64,000 nt of DNA from NCBI RefSeq assembly GCF_029582805.1, contig NZ_JAKKUT010000007.1, positions 1-64,000 of the forward strand, given 5' to 3'. The DNA is from Candidatus Synechococcus calcipolaris G9 (GTDB lineage: Bacteria > Cyanobacteriota > Cyanobacteriia > Thermosynechococcales > Thermosynechococcaceae). Of this stretch, positions 44,117-53,659 are shown in pieces. The notes beneath the pieces are model-generated. The model saw only the letters and a program-made list of their open reading frames with translations, was not told where the DNA came from and searched no databases. Every line of letters starts with the position of its first letter. Position 1 is the first letter of the stretch. Made by a program: the position numbers and the translations under genes.

Positions 44117-45853
44117 GTGATTTCTACATCTACAGTTCCCGCCCCTCCTCCCCAGGAGAATGCCCCACCCACCCCCAGGGTGCCACCGCGACGTTACGAT
44201 GCCGATGCGATCGCGGCCTACTATAATTTCCGTCCTTGGTTGATTCTGGGACGAATGCTACGGATTGCCACATTATTTCTCGTCTTTTGGCTGCGTCTCC
44301 AGTGGGATCATTGGGCGCAACGCACGGAACAGAACATTGGCCTAAGGGCGATGCAGTTACGACAGTTGCTCATTTCCCTTGGCCCCACCTTCATTAAAAT
44401 TGGTCAGGCTCTCTCCACCCGGCCCGATCTGATCCGCCGGAACTACCTGGAAGAATTAACCCTACTTCAAGATAAATTGCCCCCCTTTGACAATGATCTG
44501 GCGATCGCCATTATTGAGCGTGAGCTAAATCAAAACCTGGGGGATATTTACGCCGAGTTTTCACCCCAGCCGGTGGCCGCCGCCAGTCTAGGGCAAGTGT
44601 ATCGGGCCCGCCTCCACAGTGGCGAAGATGTGGCTGTCAAGGTGCAGCGGCCCCATTTACTGCCGGTGATCACCCGAGATTTATACCTGATTCGCTTACT
44701 CATTACCTGGGTGGGTCCCTGGCTACCCCTAAATCTGGGCCACGATCTACGGGATGTCATTGACGAATTTGGGCGCAAGCTCTTTGAAGAAATTGACTAC
44801 TTGAACGAAGGCCGGAATGCGGAAAAGTTTGCCGCTAATTTCCGGGAGGATCCCACCGTCAAAGTGCCCGCCATTTATTGGCCCTATACCAGTGAACGGG
44901 TGTTGACCCTAGAGTGGATTCAGGGCATTAAGCTCACCCGCACCGAATGCATGGTGGCGGCGGGGGTGGATCCGGATCAGTTGATTCGAGTGGGAGTCAT
45001 TTCCGGTCTACGCCAGTTGCTTGAATTTGGCTTTTTCCACGCCGATCCCCACCCCGGTAACCTGTTTGCCATGGCCGATGGTCGCATGGCCTACATTGAC
45101 TTCGGCATGATGGATCAGCTAGAGGAAGATACGAAGGAATCCCTGGTGGATGCGGTGGTTCATCTCGTCAATAAGGACTATATTCACCTAGCCCAAGATT
45201 TTATTCACCTAGGTTTTCTGAGTCCAGATACGGATATTATGCCGATTGTGCCCGCCCTAGAATGCGTTTTGGATGAAGTCCTTGACTCCAGTGTCCAAGA
45301 GTTTAACTTCAAGACCGTTACCGATCGCTTCTCCGAGTTAATGTACGAGTACCCCTTCCGAGTGCCGGCCAAGTTTGCCCTGATCATTCGTTCCTTGGTC
45401 ACCCAGGAAGGCATTGCCCTCTGTCTCAATCCTGATTTTCGGATTGTGGATGTCAGCTATCCCTACATTGCTCGGCGGCTGCTCCAGGGAGAGTCGGCCC
45501 AACTGCGGCGACGGTTATTAGATGTTCTGTTCAAGGAGGATCGTCTTCAGTGGCAACGGCTAGAAAATTTGATTGCGATCGCCCGCACGGATCAGCACTT
45601 TAATTTAGCACCCACAGCTACCTTGGGGTTACAGTATCTTTTCTCAGAGGAAGGGCAGTTTTTGCGGCGACAAATCGTGTTAGCCTTAACCGAAGATGAT
45701 CGCTTACATACGGAAGAGGTGCAGCGACTCTGGAACCTAATCAAGTCCGATCTGCGTCCCCTCTTTTTTATTGATGTTGCCTGGGGTGCTCTGAAGGCCT
45801 CCGTTAGTCAAACCTTGGCTAAGGATGAAGAAGTCGTGGCTATCGCCCGTTAG
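44117..45853 (+). CDS. AarF/UbiB (ABC1K) atypical kinase
   Basis: 578 residues. After a Pro-rich start and one hydrophobic segment (ILGRMLRIATLFLVFWLR) the conserved KxGQ motif appears in FIKIGQALSTRPDL; then SLGQVYRARL, VAVKVQRP (ATP-site Lys), the DPHPGNLF catalytic loop and YIDFGMMDQL (DFG). ABC1K proteins support quinone and prenyl-lipid metabolism in plastids and cyanobacteria. GTG 44117 is the first usable start. Role here inferred from family only. Confidence 0.92.
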   Translation: MISTSTVPAPPPQENAPPTPRVPPRRYDADAIAAYYNFRPWLILGRMLRIATLFLVFWLRLQWDHWAQRTEQNIGLRAMQLRQLLISLGPTFIKIGQALSTRPDLIRRNYLEELTLLQDKLPPFDNDLAIAIIERELNQNLGDIYAEFSPQPVAAASLGQVYRARLHSGEDVAVKVQRPHLLPVITRDLYLIRLLITWVGPWLPLNLGHDLRDVIDEFGRKLFEEIDYLNEGRNAEKFAANFREDPTVKVPAIYWPYTSERVLTLEWIQGIKLTRTECMVAAGVDPDQLIRVGVISGLRQLLEFGFFHADPHPGNLFAMADGRMAYIDFGMMDQLEEDTKESLVDAVVHLVNKDYIHLAQDFIHLGFLSPDTDIMPIVPALECVLDEVLDSSVQEFNFKTVTDRFSELMYEYPFRVPAKFALIIRSLVTQEGIALCLNPDFRIVDVSYPYIARRLLQGESAQLRRRLLDVLFKEDRLQWQRLENLIAIARTDQHFNLAPTATLGLQYLFSEEGQFLRRQIVLALTEDDRLHTEEVQRLWNLIKSDLRPLFFIDVAWGALKASVSQTLAKDEEVVAIAR

Positions 45854-45940
45854 AATTGTCTTCTGTTAAGGGATGACCCGTGATGGTATCCATATTTGTC
45901 TAAAAATTAATGGGTCTAAAAGTTTCTCTAAAAAATTTTG

Positions 45941-46321
45941 GTGGCTGGTTTGTTTGATCCTCCGATTGTTTTATTGCTGGCAGGTCTTTTTATTGGCCTC
46001 ACCTGTGGCAGAGCCTTTGAAGCAACTCTCAAGGAAAAAGTGCAGGAGTGGAGTCGCACAAAATCCACCCGTGTTCTCAGTGAGCTACGGGGGCCCCAAT
46101 TATTTATTCCCTACCTCGGCATCTGTGCAGGAATCTGGCTATTTCTCAGTTCTGGCCTATGGACCTACGGCTTTCCAGCCCAGGCCAGTGGGATCATTTC
46201 CCTAGGGTTAACCATTGCCACCGCCGTCTTAATTTGGACCCAGTTGGGTAAACTCCTCACCATTTTGGCGAAGGGTGGTTCCCAGGCCTTAGATTTGGAT
46301 GCCCTAGAAGCAAAAGAATAG
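45941..46321 (+). CDS. Conserved small membrane protein, unknown function
   Basis: 126 residues with three hydrophobic segments (IVLLLAGLFIGLTCGRAF, FIPYLGICAGIWLFLSSGLW, GIISLGLTIATAVLIW) and a short charged C-terminal tail. I recognise the pattern as conserved in cyanobacteria but not a function. The start is GTG 45941; TTG one codon earlier is also possible. It follows the AarF-like gene in the same direction at 87 bp. A second frame covering the same DNA is judged a shadow. Confidence 0.65.
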   Translation: MAGLFDPPIVLLLAGLFIGLTCGRAFEATLKEKVQEWSRTKSTRVLSELRGPQLFIPYLGICAGIWLFLSSGLWTYGFPAQASGIISLGLTIATAVLIWTQLGKLLTILAKGGSQALDLDALEAKE

Positions 46322-46464
46322 CAGTTCTCTATTTTCTCTTAATTTTGTGTTGTCTGATTTAGCCATGGCCTGTCTAGAATAGTTCTACCGATGCCCCTGC
46401 GGCTCTGGATTGGCTGAAAGGGAATAAATGGGGCATCATAGTCGTGCGATCGCTATTCATCTCT

Positions 46465-47607
46465 ATGACTAAGCCCCAGCCTTCCCCACCGGTATCAATG
46501 GAGCAATTAACCTTTCCCTGGTTAGTCGCCGATAGTCCGTCTTCTGATCCTGTCAATGCCCCCCTAGGAGATCAATATCAACCATTGCCGACTAATATTT
46601 CGCCTCAAGATCATGATCAGTCCCAGGACTACTCACACAAACGGATTCTTCACCTTGAACAGGCCTTGGATCAATGCCAGAGCTATATTCAAGAGCTAAA
46701 ACAACAACTGAGTGAGCAACGATTTTTGGAGGAAATACTAGCTCAGACCGAAGAAACAAGCCATATTCAGCAGCAGGCAATTTTAACCCTGAAGCAGCAA
46801 CTGGAACAGCAGCAGTCCTGTCAACAGGAATTAAGTGAAACCGCTGCTGTGCGTGAATCCTTAGAAAATATTTTAGTCACGGCCCAGGCGGAAATTCAAA
46901 ATTTACATCAGGAAATTGATGATCTAACCCAGGCCCAAGAGGCCCTAGAAAAGAAACTCGTTGATAGTCATATCCATGGACGACAATACCAGCATGAACT
47001 GGAATTAGTGCAATCCCAGTTGCGTCAAAGTCACGACCAAAATAGTCTCTATCAATCCCAAATTCATCAGCTTGAATCTCAATTAGAGGAACGGCAACAC
47101 ACTCTGAATGACCTAGAAGTTCGACTTCAGCGATCCAATGGCATGATTTTGACCCATCAAGACATGATTAATGCCCTACAGGAAGCCCAGGGATCGGAGT
47201 CGAATAAAAATAAGGTGATTCAAGGTCTGAGTAAAACCCTGTTAAATACTCAAAATAAGCTGCGGGAGATTGACACAAACTATGCCAACCAACATCTCCA
47301 GCAAGCAAAACTCCAACATTATGCCCAGGAAATTGAGGATCGCTCTAGCCAGCAACAGGTAAGAATTCAAACCCTAGAGCGACAGGTCGCAGAAATGCAA
47401 GAACAAATTTTGCACCAAGCTCAACTGGCTCGGGAACAGGAAACTGCTGTTCAACATTGGAAAGATCGGTACTATGCCTCGGAGCAGATGATTGATCAAT
47501 TACGGTGTGTTGTTGCCAAACTCCTAGGGGATATACCAGATCATCCGTCCATCTCCATAGACAATGAACTGCCCCAAAGCAGTGGGATACCGATCCCACC
47601 CTGTTAG
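46465..47607 (+). CDS. Long coiled-coil protein, unknown function
   Basis: 380 residues; ATG 46465 is preferred to a GTG seven codons earlier. After a 50-residue Pro/Ser-rich start, residues 60-350 are almost entirely Gln/Glu/Leu heptads (QQLEQQQSCQQELSET, LEKKLVDSHIHGRQYQHELE), predicting a long parallel coiled coil. No head or motor domain. It could be a scaffold, like other cyanobacterial cytoskeletal coiled-coil proteins, but that is inference. Its stop is 24 bp from a convergent small gene. Confidence 0.7.
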   Translation: MTKPQPSPPVSMEQLTFPWLVADSPSSDPVNAPLGDQYQPLPTNISPQDHDQSQDYSHKRILHLEQALDQCQSYIQELKQQLSEQRFLEEILAQTEETSHIQQQAILTLKQQLEQQQSCQQELSETAAVRESLENILVTAQAEIQNLHQEIDDLTQAQEALEKKLVDSHIHGRQYQHELELVQSQLRQSHDQNSLYQSQIHQLESQLEERQHTLNDLEVRLQRSNGMILTHQDMINALQEAQGSESNKNKVIQGLSKTLLNTQNKLREIDTNYANQHLQQAKLQHYAQEIEDRSSQQQVRIQTLERQVAEMQEQILHQAQLAREQETAVQHWKDRYYASEQMIDQLRCVVAKLLGDIPDHPSISIDNELPQSSGIPIPPC

Positions 47608-47631
47608 GACAGCGTTAGGACGGTGGGGGTG

Positions 47632-47973
47632 TCAATACTCATCTCCCGTAGTTTCCATAAATAACCATTCCTCAATGGCGCGGTTATCGTCACCCAAAAT
47701 CTCGATCGCCTCGGTAAATCGATCCCGTTGATGCTGAGCTAATTTAGTGCGCTCACTAAAGGTAGACAGGAGTAGATAGGGGGAACTTTCCGAGGTTTGG
47801 ACATAGGCCTCCACACCATCCACATCGGGGTGCTGACAAAAGAAATCCTTCAGAGCGATCGCCTGGGCCAAGGTCTCACAATCCACCAGTCCGAGGGTGC
47901 GGGTTAGGGCATCCCACAACTGTTCATCGCGATCGCTAAAGGTCACTTCTAGGAAATACTCTAGAGGAGACAT
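47632..47973 (-). CDS. Hypothetical 113-residue acidic protein
   Basis: Starts at ATG 47973 (MSPLEYFLEVTF) and ends in MAET-type acidic residues. It has alternating helical and strand patterns (DEQLWDALTRTLGLVDCETLAQAIALKDFF, from about residue 16) and no recognised domain or membrane segment. Its start codon is directly preceded by the duplicated 44-bp leader also found upstream of the PHP gene. Function unknown. Confidence 0.65.
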   Translation of the reverse strand: MSPLEYFLEVTFSDRDEQLWDALTRTLGLVDCETLAQAIALKDFFCQHPDVDGVEAYVQTSESSPYLLLSTFSERTKLAQHQRDRFTEAIEILGDDNRAIEEWLFMETTGDEY

Positions 47974-47980
47974 AATATAT

Positions 47981-48024
47981 ATTACCAAATATTAAGCTCT
48001 GCCGCCTCCTAATATAAACTTTAT
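47981..48024 (-). repeat. 44-bp duplicated leader, copy A
   Basis: Identical to copy B at 51451-51494 at 41 of 44 bases and in the same orientation. Both lie directly upstream of a minus-strand start codon and contain, on that strand, TATATT that could be a -10 box and an AGGAGG about 30 bases from the ATG. Elsewhere in the window no third copy was seen. Confidence 0.8.
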
Positions 48025-48063
48025 CCAGAACTGACGTTAACAATTTGATCAGGGTTAGGTGGA

Positions 48064-50757
48064 ATGATGGATAGCTCAGTAACATCCAATATTTTGCGGC
48101 TGCTGGTTCTGAGCATAGCCGGACTATGTACACTGCCTCTGGGGGTGATGGCTCAAAATGAGTCCCAGGAGTTACGGGACATTATGCAACGGCTCGATAC
48201 CCTTCAACAGAGTTACACAACCGTAGTTGATGAGTTGGATGTCATTCGCCAAACCTCCTTTGGCCCGGATAGCAGCAATGTCATTGCTCTGACAAATACC
48301 ATTGAGCAACTGCAAAAGCAGGGTAACTATGGTGCCGCGGTCCCCCCTTCAAAGGAGTTAGTGGCGATCGCCCAACGGGTCTTGGGGCCAGAGCATCCTA
48401 CGGTGGCAGCTACCCTCAATAACTTAGCCGTCCTCTACAAAGAGTTGGGACGCTTTAGTGAGGCGGTTCCCCTCTACCAGAGCAGCCTAGGGATTCGCGA
48501 AAAAGCCCTTGGCTCCAATCATCCCGATGTGGCCAGCAGTCTCAATAACCTAGCCAACCTCTACGGCGAACAAGGGAATTATGGCGAGGCGTTGCCCCTC
48601 TATCAACGCAGTTTGCAGATTCGGGAGCAGGCCCTCAGTCCGAATCACCCTGATGTGGGGTTAAGTGTGCATAACCTGGCCGTAATGTACCATCTGCAAG
48701 GCAATCTCCCCGTAGCTTTGCCGCTCTATCAACGCAGCATGAACATCCTCGAAACCACCCTCGGCGGGGATCACCCCATCGTGGCAACCCTACTGAATAA
48801 TCTTGGCGAGCTTTACCGCACCCAAGGTAACTATGCCGCTGCCTTACCCTTGTATCAACGCAGTCTCAGCACTCGTGAGCGTGTTTTGGGTCAAGAGCAT
48901 CCCGATGTGGCCACCAGTCTCAATAATTTGGCAGAGTTGTACCGCATCCAAGGGAATTACAATGCCGCCCTGCCGCTGTATCAACGCAGTATCGCTCTTC
49001 GACAGCGTGGGTTAGGTGCGGAGCATCCCTACTTGGCCTTAAGTTTGGGCAATCTGGCCAAGGCCTACTGGGCCCAAGGGAACCTGAAGGAGTCCCTTGG
49101 GTTTCTGGATCGTTCCCTTGATATTGAAGAAACCAACCTCGGACGGAATCTGGTGGTGGGATCAGAAGAATATAAGCGCAACTATCTCAGCACCTTTCAG
49201 GAGTCCACAAATACAGCCATTTCGTTCCATTTGCAGGGCAACCCCCAAGAGTCGGCCGCAGCAACCATGGCCTTGACCACAATCCTGCGGCGGAAAGGAC
49301 GGTTACTGGATGTGCTAGCCGCAACTACAAGTCGTTTAAGGAATCAGTTAGACAACAACGGCCAACAACAACTGGATAAACTGATTGAGTTGCGAACCCA
49401 GATTGCGAGTCTCACATTTGTCAGCGATCGCCCCCCTCCAGTGAATCAAATTAGTCAACTTGAACAGCGGTCCGCCCAGATCGAAGGACAACTGGTGAGG
49501 GAAAATGCTAACTTTCGGGTGGAAGTCGCCCCGATTACCCTGACCACTGTTCAACAGGCTATTCCCACCAATGCTGTATTACTGGAATTTATCCAGTACG
49601 TTCCCTACAATCCCCAAACCAATCGATGGCAAGCTCCCCGCTACGCCCTCTATGCCCTAAAAGCCAGCGGTGCGCCTCAATGGCGGGATTTGGGGACAGT
49701 TGCCGAAATTGATGGGTTGATCAACACCGCCCGCCAGCAAGTTTCAGACCCCCGTTTGACCCCCAACAGTATTAAACCGTCCCTCAAAGCAGTATATGAA
49801 CGAGTGATCGGGCCGCTGGAGCCGTTTTTAGCTGGGAGTACCCACTTGCTTGTGGCACCGGATGGACAATTGAATACGATTCCCTTTGAGGCACTGATGG
49901 ATCGCCAAGATCGCTATCTGATTGAGTCCTATACTATTACCTTGCTTACTTCCGGTCGGGATTTGATTCGCTTGCAGCAGCGGGGGAGATCGCCAAACCC
50001 ACCCCTTATTGTTGGTAATCCTACGTTCAACCAAGGCAATCGTTCTTCAGTCCCCAGCGGCCAGCGAGGAACCGCGACCCGCGACCTCGATTTACGCAAT
50101 CTCACGTTTAACGATCTACCAGGGACGGCGACGGAAGTCAAAACCCTAGGGACTCTCTTTCCCCAAGCTCAAGTATTGACGGGGAGCAATGCGACGGAAA
50201 CGGCCATTAAACAGGCTAACCGTCCCCACATTTTACACTTGGCCACCCACGGTTTCTTTCTGGAAAGCCCACCCCTCAGTCCCCAAGACCTGCAAAACAA
50301 TCGCGGTTTGAATGTCAATGTCCCCTTTGCCGGTGAAAATCCCCTACTCCGCTCTGGCTTAGCAATGGCCGGATTTAATCAACGCCAAAGTGGCGAGGAT
50401 GATGGAGTGCTCACGGCCCTTGAGGTCACCAGCCTGAATTTGGAGGGGACAGAGCTAGTGGTAATGTCCGCCTGTGATACGGGACGGGGAGATATTCTTA
50501 ATGGAGATGGTGTGTACGGCTTGCGACGTGCTTTTACCCTCGCCGGTGCCCACACCCAAGTCAGTTCCCTGTGGAAAGTGGACGATTCAACCACCCAACA
50601 GTTAATGGTGGCCTTTTATCAGAATCTTGCGGCGGGCAAAGGTCGCAGTGAGGCGCTACGGCAAGCGCAATTGGCATTGATGCAAGAGAATAGTAGGCAA
50701 ATTCCCTATTTTTGGGCCGCCTTTGTCAGCAGTGGCGAATGGCGATCGCTCAAGTAG
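48064..50757 (+). CDS. Secreted TPR-CHAT protein (caspase-like protease)
   Basis: 897 residues. An export signal at 1-30 (LRLLVLSIAGLCTLPLGVMA then Q) is followed by a short coiled segment and six 42-residue TPR repeats (NNLAxLYxxQGNYxxALPLYQRSL...HPDVA), then a helical linker and a C-terminal CHAT domain of the caspase superfamily with His729 (HLATHGFF) and Cys804 (SACDTGRG), both catalytic residues present. CHAT proteins in cyanobacteria are many; known bacterial TPR-CHAT proteases act in defence, but with a signal peptide this one would work outside the cytosol. No CRISPR genes are near. Target unknown. Confidence 0.93.
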   Translation: MMDSSVTSNILRLLVLSIAGLCTLPLGVMAQNESQELRDIMQRLDTLQQSYTTVVDELDVIRQTSFGPDSSNVIALTNTIEQLQKQGNYGAAVPPSKELVAIAQRVLGPEHPTVAATLNNLAVLYKELGRFSEAVPLYQSSLGIREKALGSNHPDVASSLNNLANLYGEQGNYGEALPLYQRSLQIREQALSPNHPDVGLSVHNLAVMYHLQGNLPVALPLYQRSMNILETTLGGDHPIVATLLNNLGELYRTQGNYAAALPLYQRSLSTRERVLGQEHPDVATSLNNLAELYRIQGNYNAALPLYQRSIALRQRGLGAEHPYLALSLGNLAKAYWAQGNLKESLGFLDRSLDIEETNLGRNLVVGSEEYKRNYLSTFQESTNTAISFHLQGNPQESAAATMALTTILRRKGRLLDVLAATTSRLRNQLDNNGQQQLDKLIELRTQIASLTFVSDRPPPVNQISQLEQRSAQIEGQLVRENANFRVEVAPITLTTVQQAIPTNAVLLEFIQYVPYNPQTNRWQAPRYALYALKASGAPQWRDLGTVAEIDGLINTARQQVSDPRLTPNSIKPSLKAVYERVIGPLEPFLAGSTHLLVAPDGQLNTIPFEALMDRQDRYLIESYTITLLTSGRDLIRLQQRGRSPNPPLIVGNPTFNQGNRSSVPSGQRGTATRDLDLRNLTFNDLPGTATEVKTLGTLFPQAQVLTGSNATETAIKQANRPHILHLATHGFFLESPPLSPQDLQNNRGLNVNVPFAGENPLLRSGLAMAGFNQRQSGEDDGVLTALEVTSLNLEGTELVVMSACDTGRGDILNGDGVYGLRRAFTLAGAHTQVSSLWKVDDSTTQQLMVAFYQNLAAGKGRSEALRQAQLALMQENSRQIPYFWAAFVSSGEWRSLK

Positions 50758-50774
50758 ACAGGAGTCAATAAGAC

Positions 50775-51452
50775 TTAAATCCGCACCAGAATGTTACTTC
50801 CATGGGTGTCTGTGCCACAGGTCTGCAAGAGATGGTACATGGCGGCTAGATTCCCCACCGTGAGAGTTGTATCTGAGGTAGGTTGCCAGGGGTGGGCATT
50901 TCCATAGCAGTAGAAGGTTTCTACGCCATCAATGCCACGGTGAACCGCTGCTTCAATCAGTTCTGGAGCCGACCGTTTATAGCGGGCAGGATGGGCAAGA
51001 ATCGCAATACCCTGGGCTTGATGGAGGGCCGAAATCACCGCAGATGCCTCTGCCTCCTGGCCCATGGGAGACATCCGTTGTTGATAGGGGATTAGACTAG
51101 GGTGCTCTGGCTCAAAGCCGTAGCCCAAAATATGCACCTCAACCCCTAAAAGTTGGGCCGTAATTTCAATACCGCTGTAGAGGGTGGGCGGGCAGGGAAC
51201 CTTTAGATGGGCTAAATAACGGGATGCGGCCAAGTAACCTCGCACCGAATGGTGATCCGTAATGGCTAGGCCTTTTAAGCCAATGGCGATCGCCTGGTCA
51301 ATGATTTGCTCTGGGGTAAGTTGACCATCGGAGCAGATGGTATGGAGATGGAAGTTATAGGAACGGGGGCAGCTAGCAGCGGATAACTGACGGAACAACG
51401 ACCGTAATTTTCCTGTGTCGGCCAGGGGCGGAGCAGCTAGGGTCATATACAT
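50775..51452 (-). CDS. PHP-domain phosphoesterase
   Basis: 225 residues with the PHP metal site: HLHTICSDGQLTPEQIIDQA, ITDHHSVRGY, GIEITA, and later ILAHPARY and GTDTHGS. This short form resembles RNase AM/TrpH (YciV), which removes nucleotides from RNA 5' ends or 3'-5' bisphosphonucleotides. Start ATG 51452 or 51446; the leader is shared with the 113-residue gene. Role inferred from family. Confidence 0.88.
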   Translation of the reverse strand: MYMTLAAPPLADTGKLRSLFRQLSAASCPRSYNFHLHTICSDGQLTPEQIIDQAIAIGLKGLAITDHHSVRGYLAASRYLAHLKVPCPPTLYSGIEITAQLLGVEVHILGYGFEPEHPSLIPYQQRMSPMGQEAEASAVISALHQAQGIAILAHPARYKRSAPELIEAAVHRGIDGVETFYCYGNAHPWQPTSDTTLTVGNLAAMYHLLQTCGTDTHGSNILVRI

Positions 51453-51494
51453 TACCAAATATTAAGCCCTTACGCCTCCTAATATAAACTTTAT
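51451..51494 (-). repeat. 44-bp duplicated leader, copy B
   Basis: Copy of 47981-48024 with three differences in the middle. It overlaps the start region of the PHP gene. The two copies flank the TPR-CHAT and PHP genes as direct repeats 3.47 kb apart. Confidence 0.8.
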
Positions 51495-51780
51495 TTACAA
51501 AAACGGCCGACCGACCGCCAGAGGTCAGCCCCTTGGGGTGATTACCATTTTCTGTGGCTTTATTTTCTGGGGATTAACCCAACCGTTGATTCAGGAATGA
51601 CAGCTTAACCAGGTAGGCAATAATTGCGCTAGTGATGAAAAAATGCCGTGACTGGTCAACTCTACGGGGAACAAGCTAAAGTGTCGATTAGGTGAGAAAC
51701 CTGAATGATGTCCCATTGATCTCATCTGCCATTGTACTCACGTCCCCGATCTAGGCCACCTTGATGTATTTCAACTGCCC
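51495..51780. other. Gene-free stretch upstream of the P-type ATPase-like gene
   Basis: With the adjoining leader repeat this gap exceeds 300 bases. It contains short palindromes near 51508-51540 (GACC/GGTC and CCCCTTGGGG) and otherwise no ORF, tRNA or long repeat that I can see. It must carry the promoter of the gene at 51781. Confidence 0.5.
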
Positions 51781-53622
51781 ATGAATTACCAAGTTGTCCA
51801 TGCCTCTCCAGGTCGATTCCGTATCCATGTGCCGCGTCTACGCCGCGATCGCCAGTATGGGCAAATCTTACAGCAATTGGTTTTGTCCTTAGCCTTGGTT
51901 CGTCAAGTTCGCATTAATCGTCAAGCCGCTTCTCTAATCGTTGAATATCAATTGGGCCTACTCTCAGGGGCAACGGTTCAGTCAAAGCTATTTAAGTGTA
52001 TTGAAAAAGCAGAGATCGCCACACCGAGTGCGCTCCCCCCTGGGGCTGGCGGTGCCGAAGCCAAGGCCGTTGATGTCTGGGAGTCGCAAATTGGAGCCGA
52101 TGCCCGCCTAGAGACGGATTGGGAACGGTTGGGTTTACCCTTTATTGCCGTGAGTATGTCCCTGCTGACGGTTCCCTTTGAACTACCGGCGGTGGTTGTG
52201 GGGGCAGCGGTGTTAGCCAGTGCTTGGCCCTGGTTTCATCGAACTGGCGATCATATTGTTCACAAGCAGCGACCCAGTGTTGAACTCTTGGATTCCCTCT
52301 GGATTGCGCTCCATACGGTCAATGGTCAGTTTATGGCTCCCGCCTTCAAAACAGGTCTGGTGGGAACCCGGGCTGACCTCCGCGATCGCCACACCCGTCA
52401 TGATCTGCAATACTATCCCAGTCTCTTGTTAGAACACCATAGTCACCTAAAAATTGAACGTCAGGGCGATCGCCAAAAAATTGAAATTCAGGACTTAGAA
52501 GCGGGGGATTACATCTGGTTGAATCCAGGGGACTTGGTTCCTGCCGATGGCTGCATTATTGAGGGAATCGCCCAACTCACACCGGCCCATCTAGGGGAAT
52601 TTGCCACCGTTGTATTATGTCGCCCCGGAGATTCCATCTATGCCGGTAGTCAAGTCCTTGAAGGGGCAATTCAGATTCAGGCAAAACGTACCGGATGGCA
52701 GACTCGGGTGGGCTTGGTTACGGAACTGATTCAATCAGAACCTGTCTACGATACTGAGATTGCAAAGGCCCAGGGAGAATTTGCGCTCCAAGCCGTCATT
52801 CCGGTGTTAGCCCTGAGTGTGGCCATTTTTGGTGTGGTGGGAGCCTACGGCCCGGCGATCGCCCCGATGCAATTGGATTTTGGCAGTGGCATTCAACTCT
52901 CGTTACGAACGGTGATGCTATCGGCACAAATTTTTGCAGCCCAAGAAGGGATTTATCTGCCCACCGCCGGAACCCTGGAAAAACTTGCCCAACTGGATAC
53001 CCTGATCATTGATTTAAGTAGTCCCCTCCCAGAACCAGAGCAAATGAAAGATGTCTTGGAAAAGCTACGCCAGCAGGGCCTCAAGCTCTATCTTTTGGGG
53101 GCAGAATCAGGGGATCAATCCCTGCTTGGGAACCTAGGGGGCGTTGAGGTTGTGACGACGGAAACCTGGCCCCAGCTTGTTACCTATCTTCAGGGCTGCC
53201 AGCGCAAGGTGGGTCTGATTCAGTCTCCCGACTCTTCCCATTCTGTGCCTGAGGGCTGGATTTCCATTCATATCAATCCAGAGGAAATTCATCTGGAAGC
53301 AAAAACCATCGTCCTATTGGAACCTAACTGGAATCTATTATTAGTGGCGATCGCCATTGCCCGCCATGCCCTAGAAATGACCTATCAAAACGCGGCGATA
53401 ATTTGCATTCCCAACTTGGCCGTCACCACCGCTGGTATATTCTTTGGCTTACATCCCATGGTTAATGTTTTAACCAACAATGCTACGGCCTTTATTGCCG
53501 AATTTATCCACAGCGATCGCCCCCGCTTCCGCACCAGCTTGCTACCCAGTGTCAGTCCATCACCGGCAGCAATGGCAGCAACTCCAACCACCCCTTCCCT
53601 AGATACCTATGCCTATACCTGA
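51781..53622 (+). CDS. Degenerate heavy-metal P-type ATPase homologue (probable pseudoenzyme)
   Basis: 613 residues, over 100 shorter than a working PIB-ATPase. The N-terminal 70 residues look like a heavy-metal-binding domain (YQVVHASPGRFRIHVPRL) but lack CxxC. The transmembrane and actuator regions can be followed (LEAGDYIWLNPGDLVPADGCIIEG), yet TGES reads HLGEF; the TM6 CPC is missing; Asp411 is in IDLSSPL instead of DKTGTLT; the nucleotide domain is largely gone; GDGxND is replaced. The last helices after EAKTIVLLEPNWNLL match the family. Frame and HIP1 use are intact, so it is under selection and probably regulatory or structural. Confidence 0.85.
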   Translation: MNYQVVHASPGRFRIHVPRLRRDRQYGQILQQLVLSLALVRQVRINRQAASLIVEYQLGLLSGATVQSKLFKCIEKAEIATPSALPPGAGGAEAKAVDVWESQIGADARLETDWERLGLPFIAVSMSLLTVPFELPAVVVGAAVLASAWPWFHRTGDHIVHKQRPSVELLDSLWIALHTVNGQFMAPAFKTGLVGTRADLRDRHTRHDLQYYPSLLLEHHSHLKIERQGDRQKIEIQDLEAGDYIWLNPGDLVPADGCIIEGIAQLTPAHLGEFATVVLCRPGDSIYAGSQVLEGAIQIQAKRTGWQTRVGLVTELIQSEPVYDTEIAKAQGEFALQAVIPVLALSVAIFGVVGAYGPAIAPMQLDFGSGIQLSLRTVMLSAQIFAAQEGIYLPTAGTLEKLAQLDTLIIDLSSPLPEPEQMKDVLEKLRQQGLKLYLLGAESGDQSLLGNLGGVEVVTTETWPQLVTYLQGCQRKVGLIQSPDSSHSVPEGWISIHINPEEIHLEAKTIVLLEPNWNLLLVAIAIARHALEMTYQNAAIICIPNLAVTTAGIFFGLHPMVNVLTNNATAFIAEFIHSDRPRFRTSLLPSVSPSPAAMAATPTTPSLDTYAYT

Positions 53623-53659
53623 AATTTCCGTGCAGTGCGTAGCTCTCCCACCGATTAAG

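Noticed and set aside
45873-46205. 110-codon ORF ahead of the small membrane protein
   Set aside because: Overlaps it in another frame and has a Lys/Cys/Phe-rich, improbable composition.
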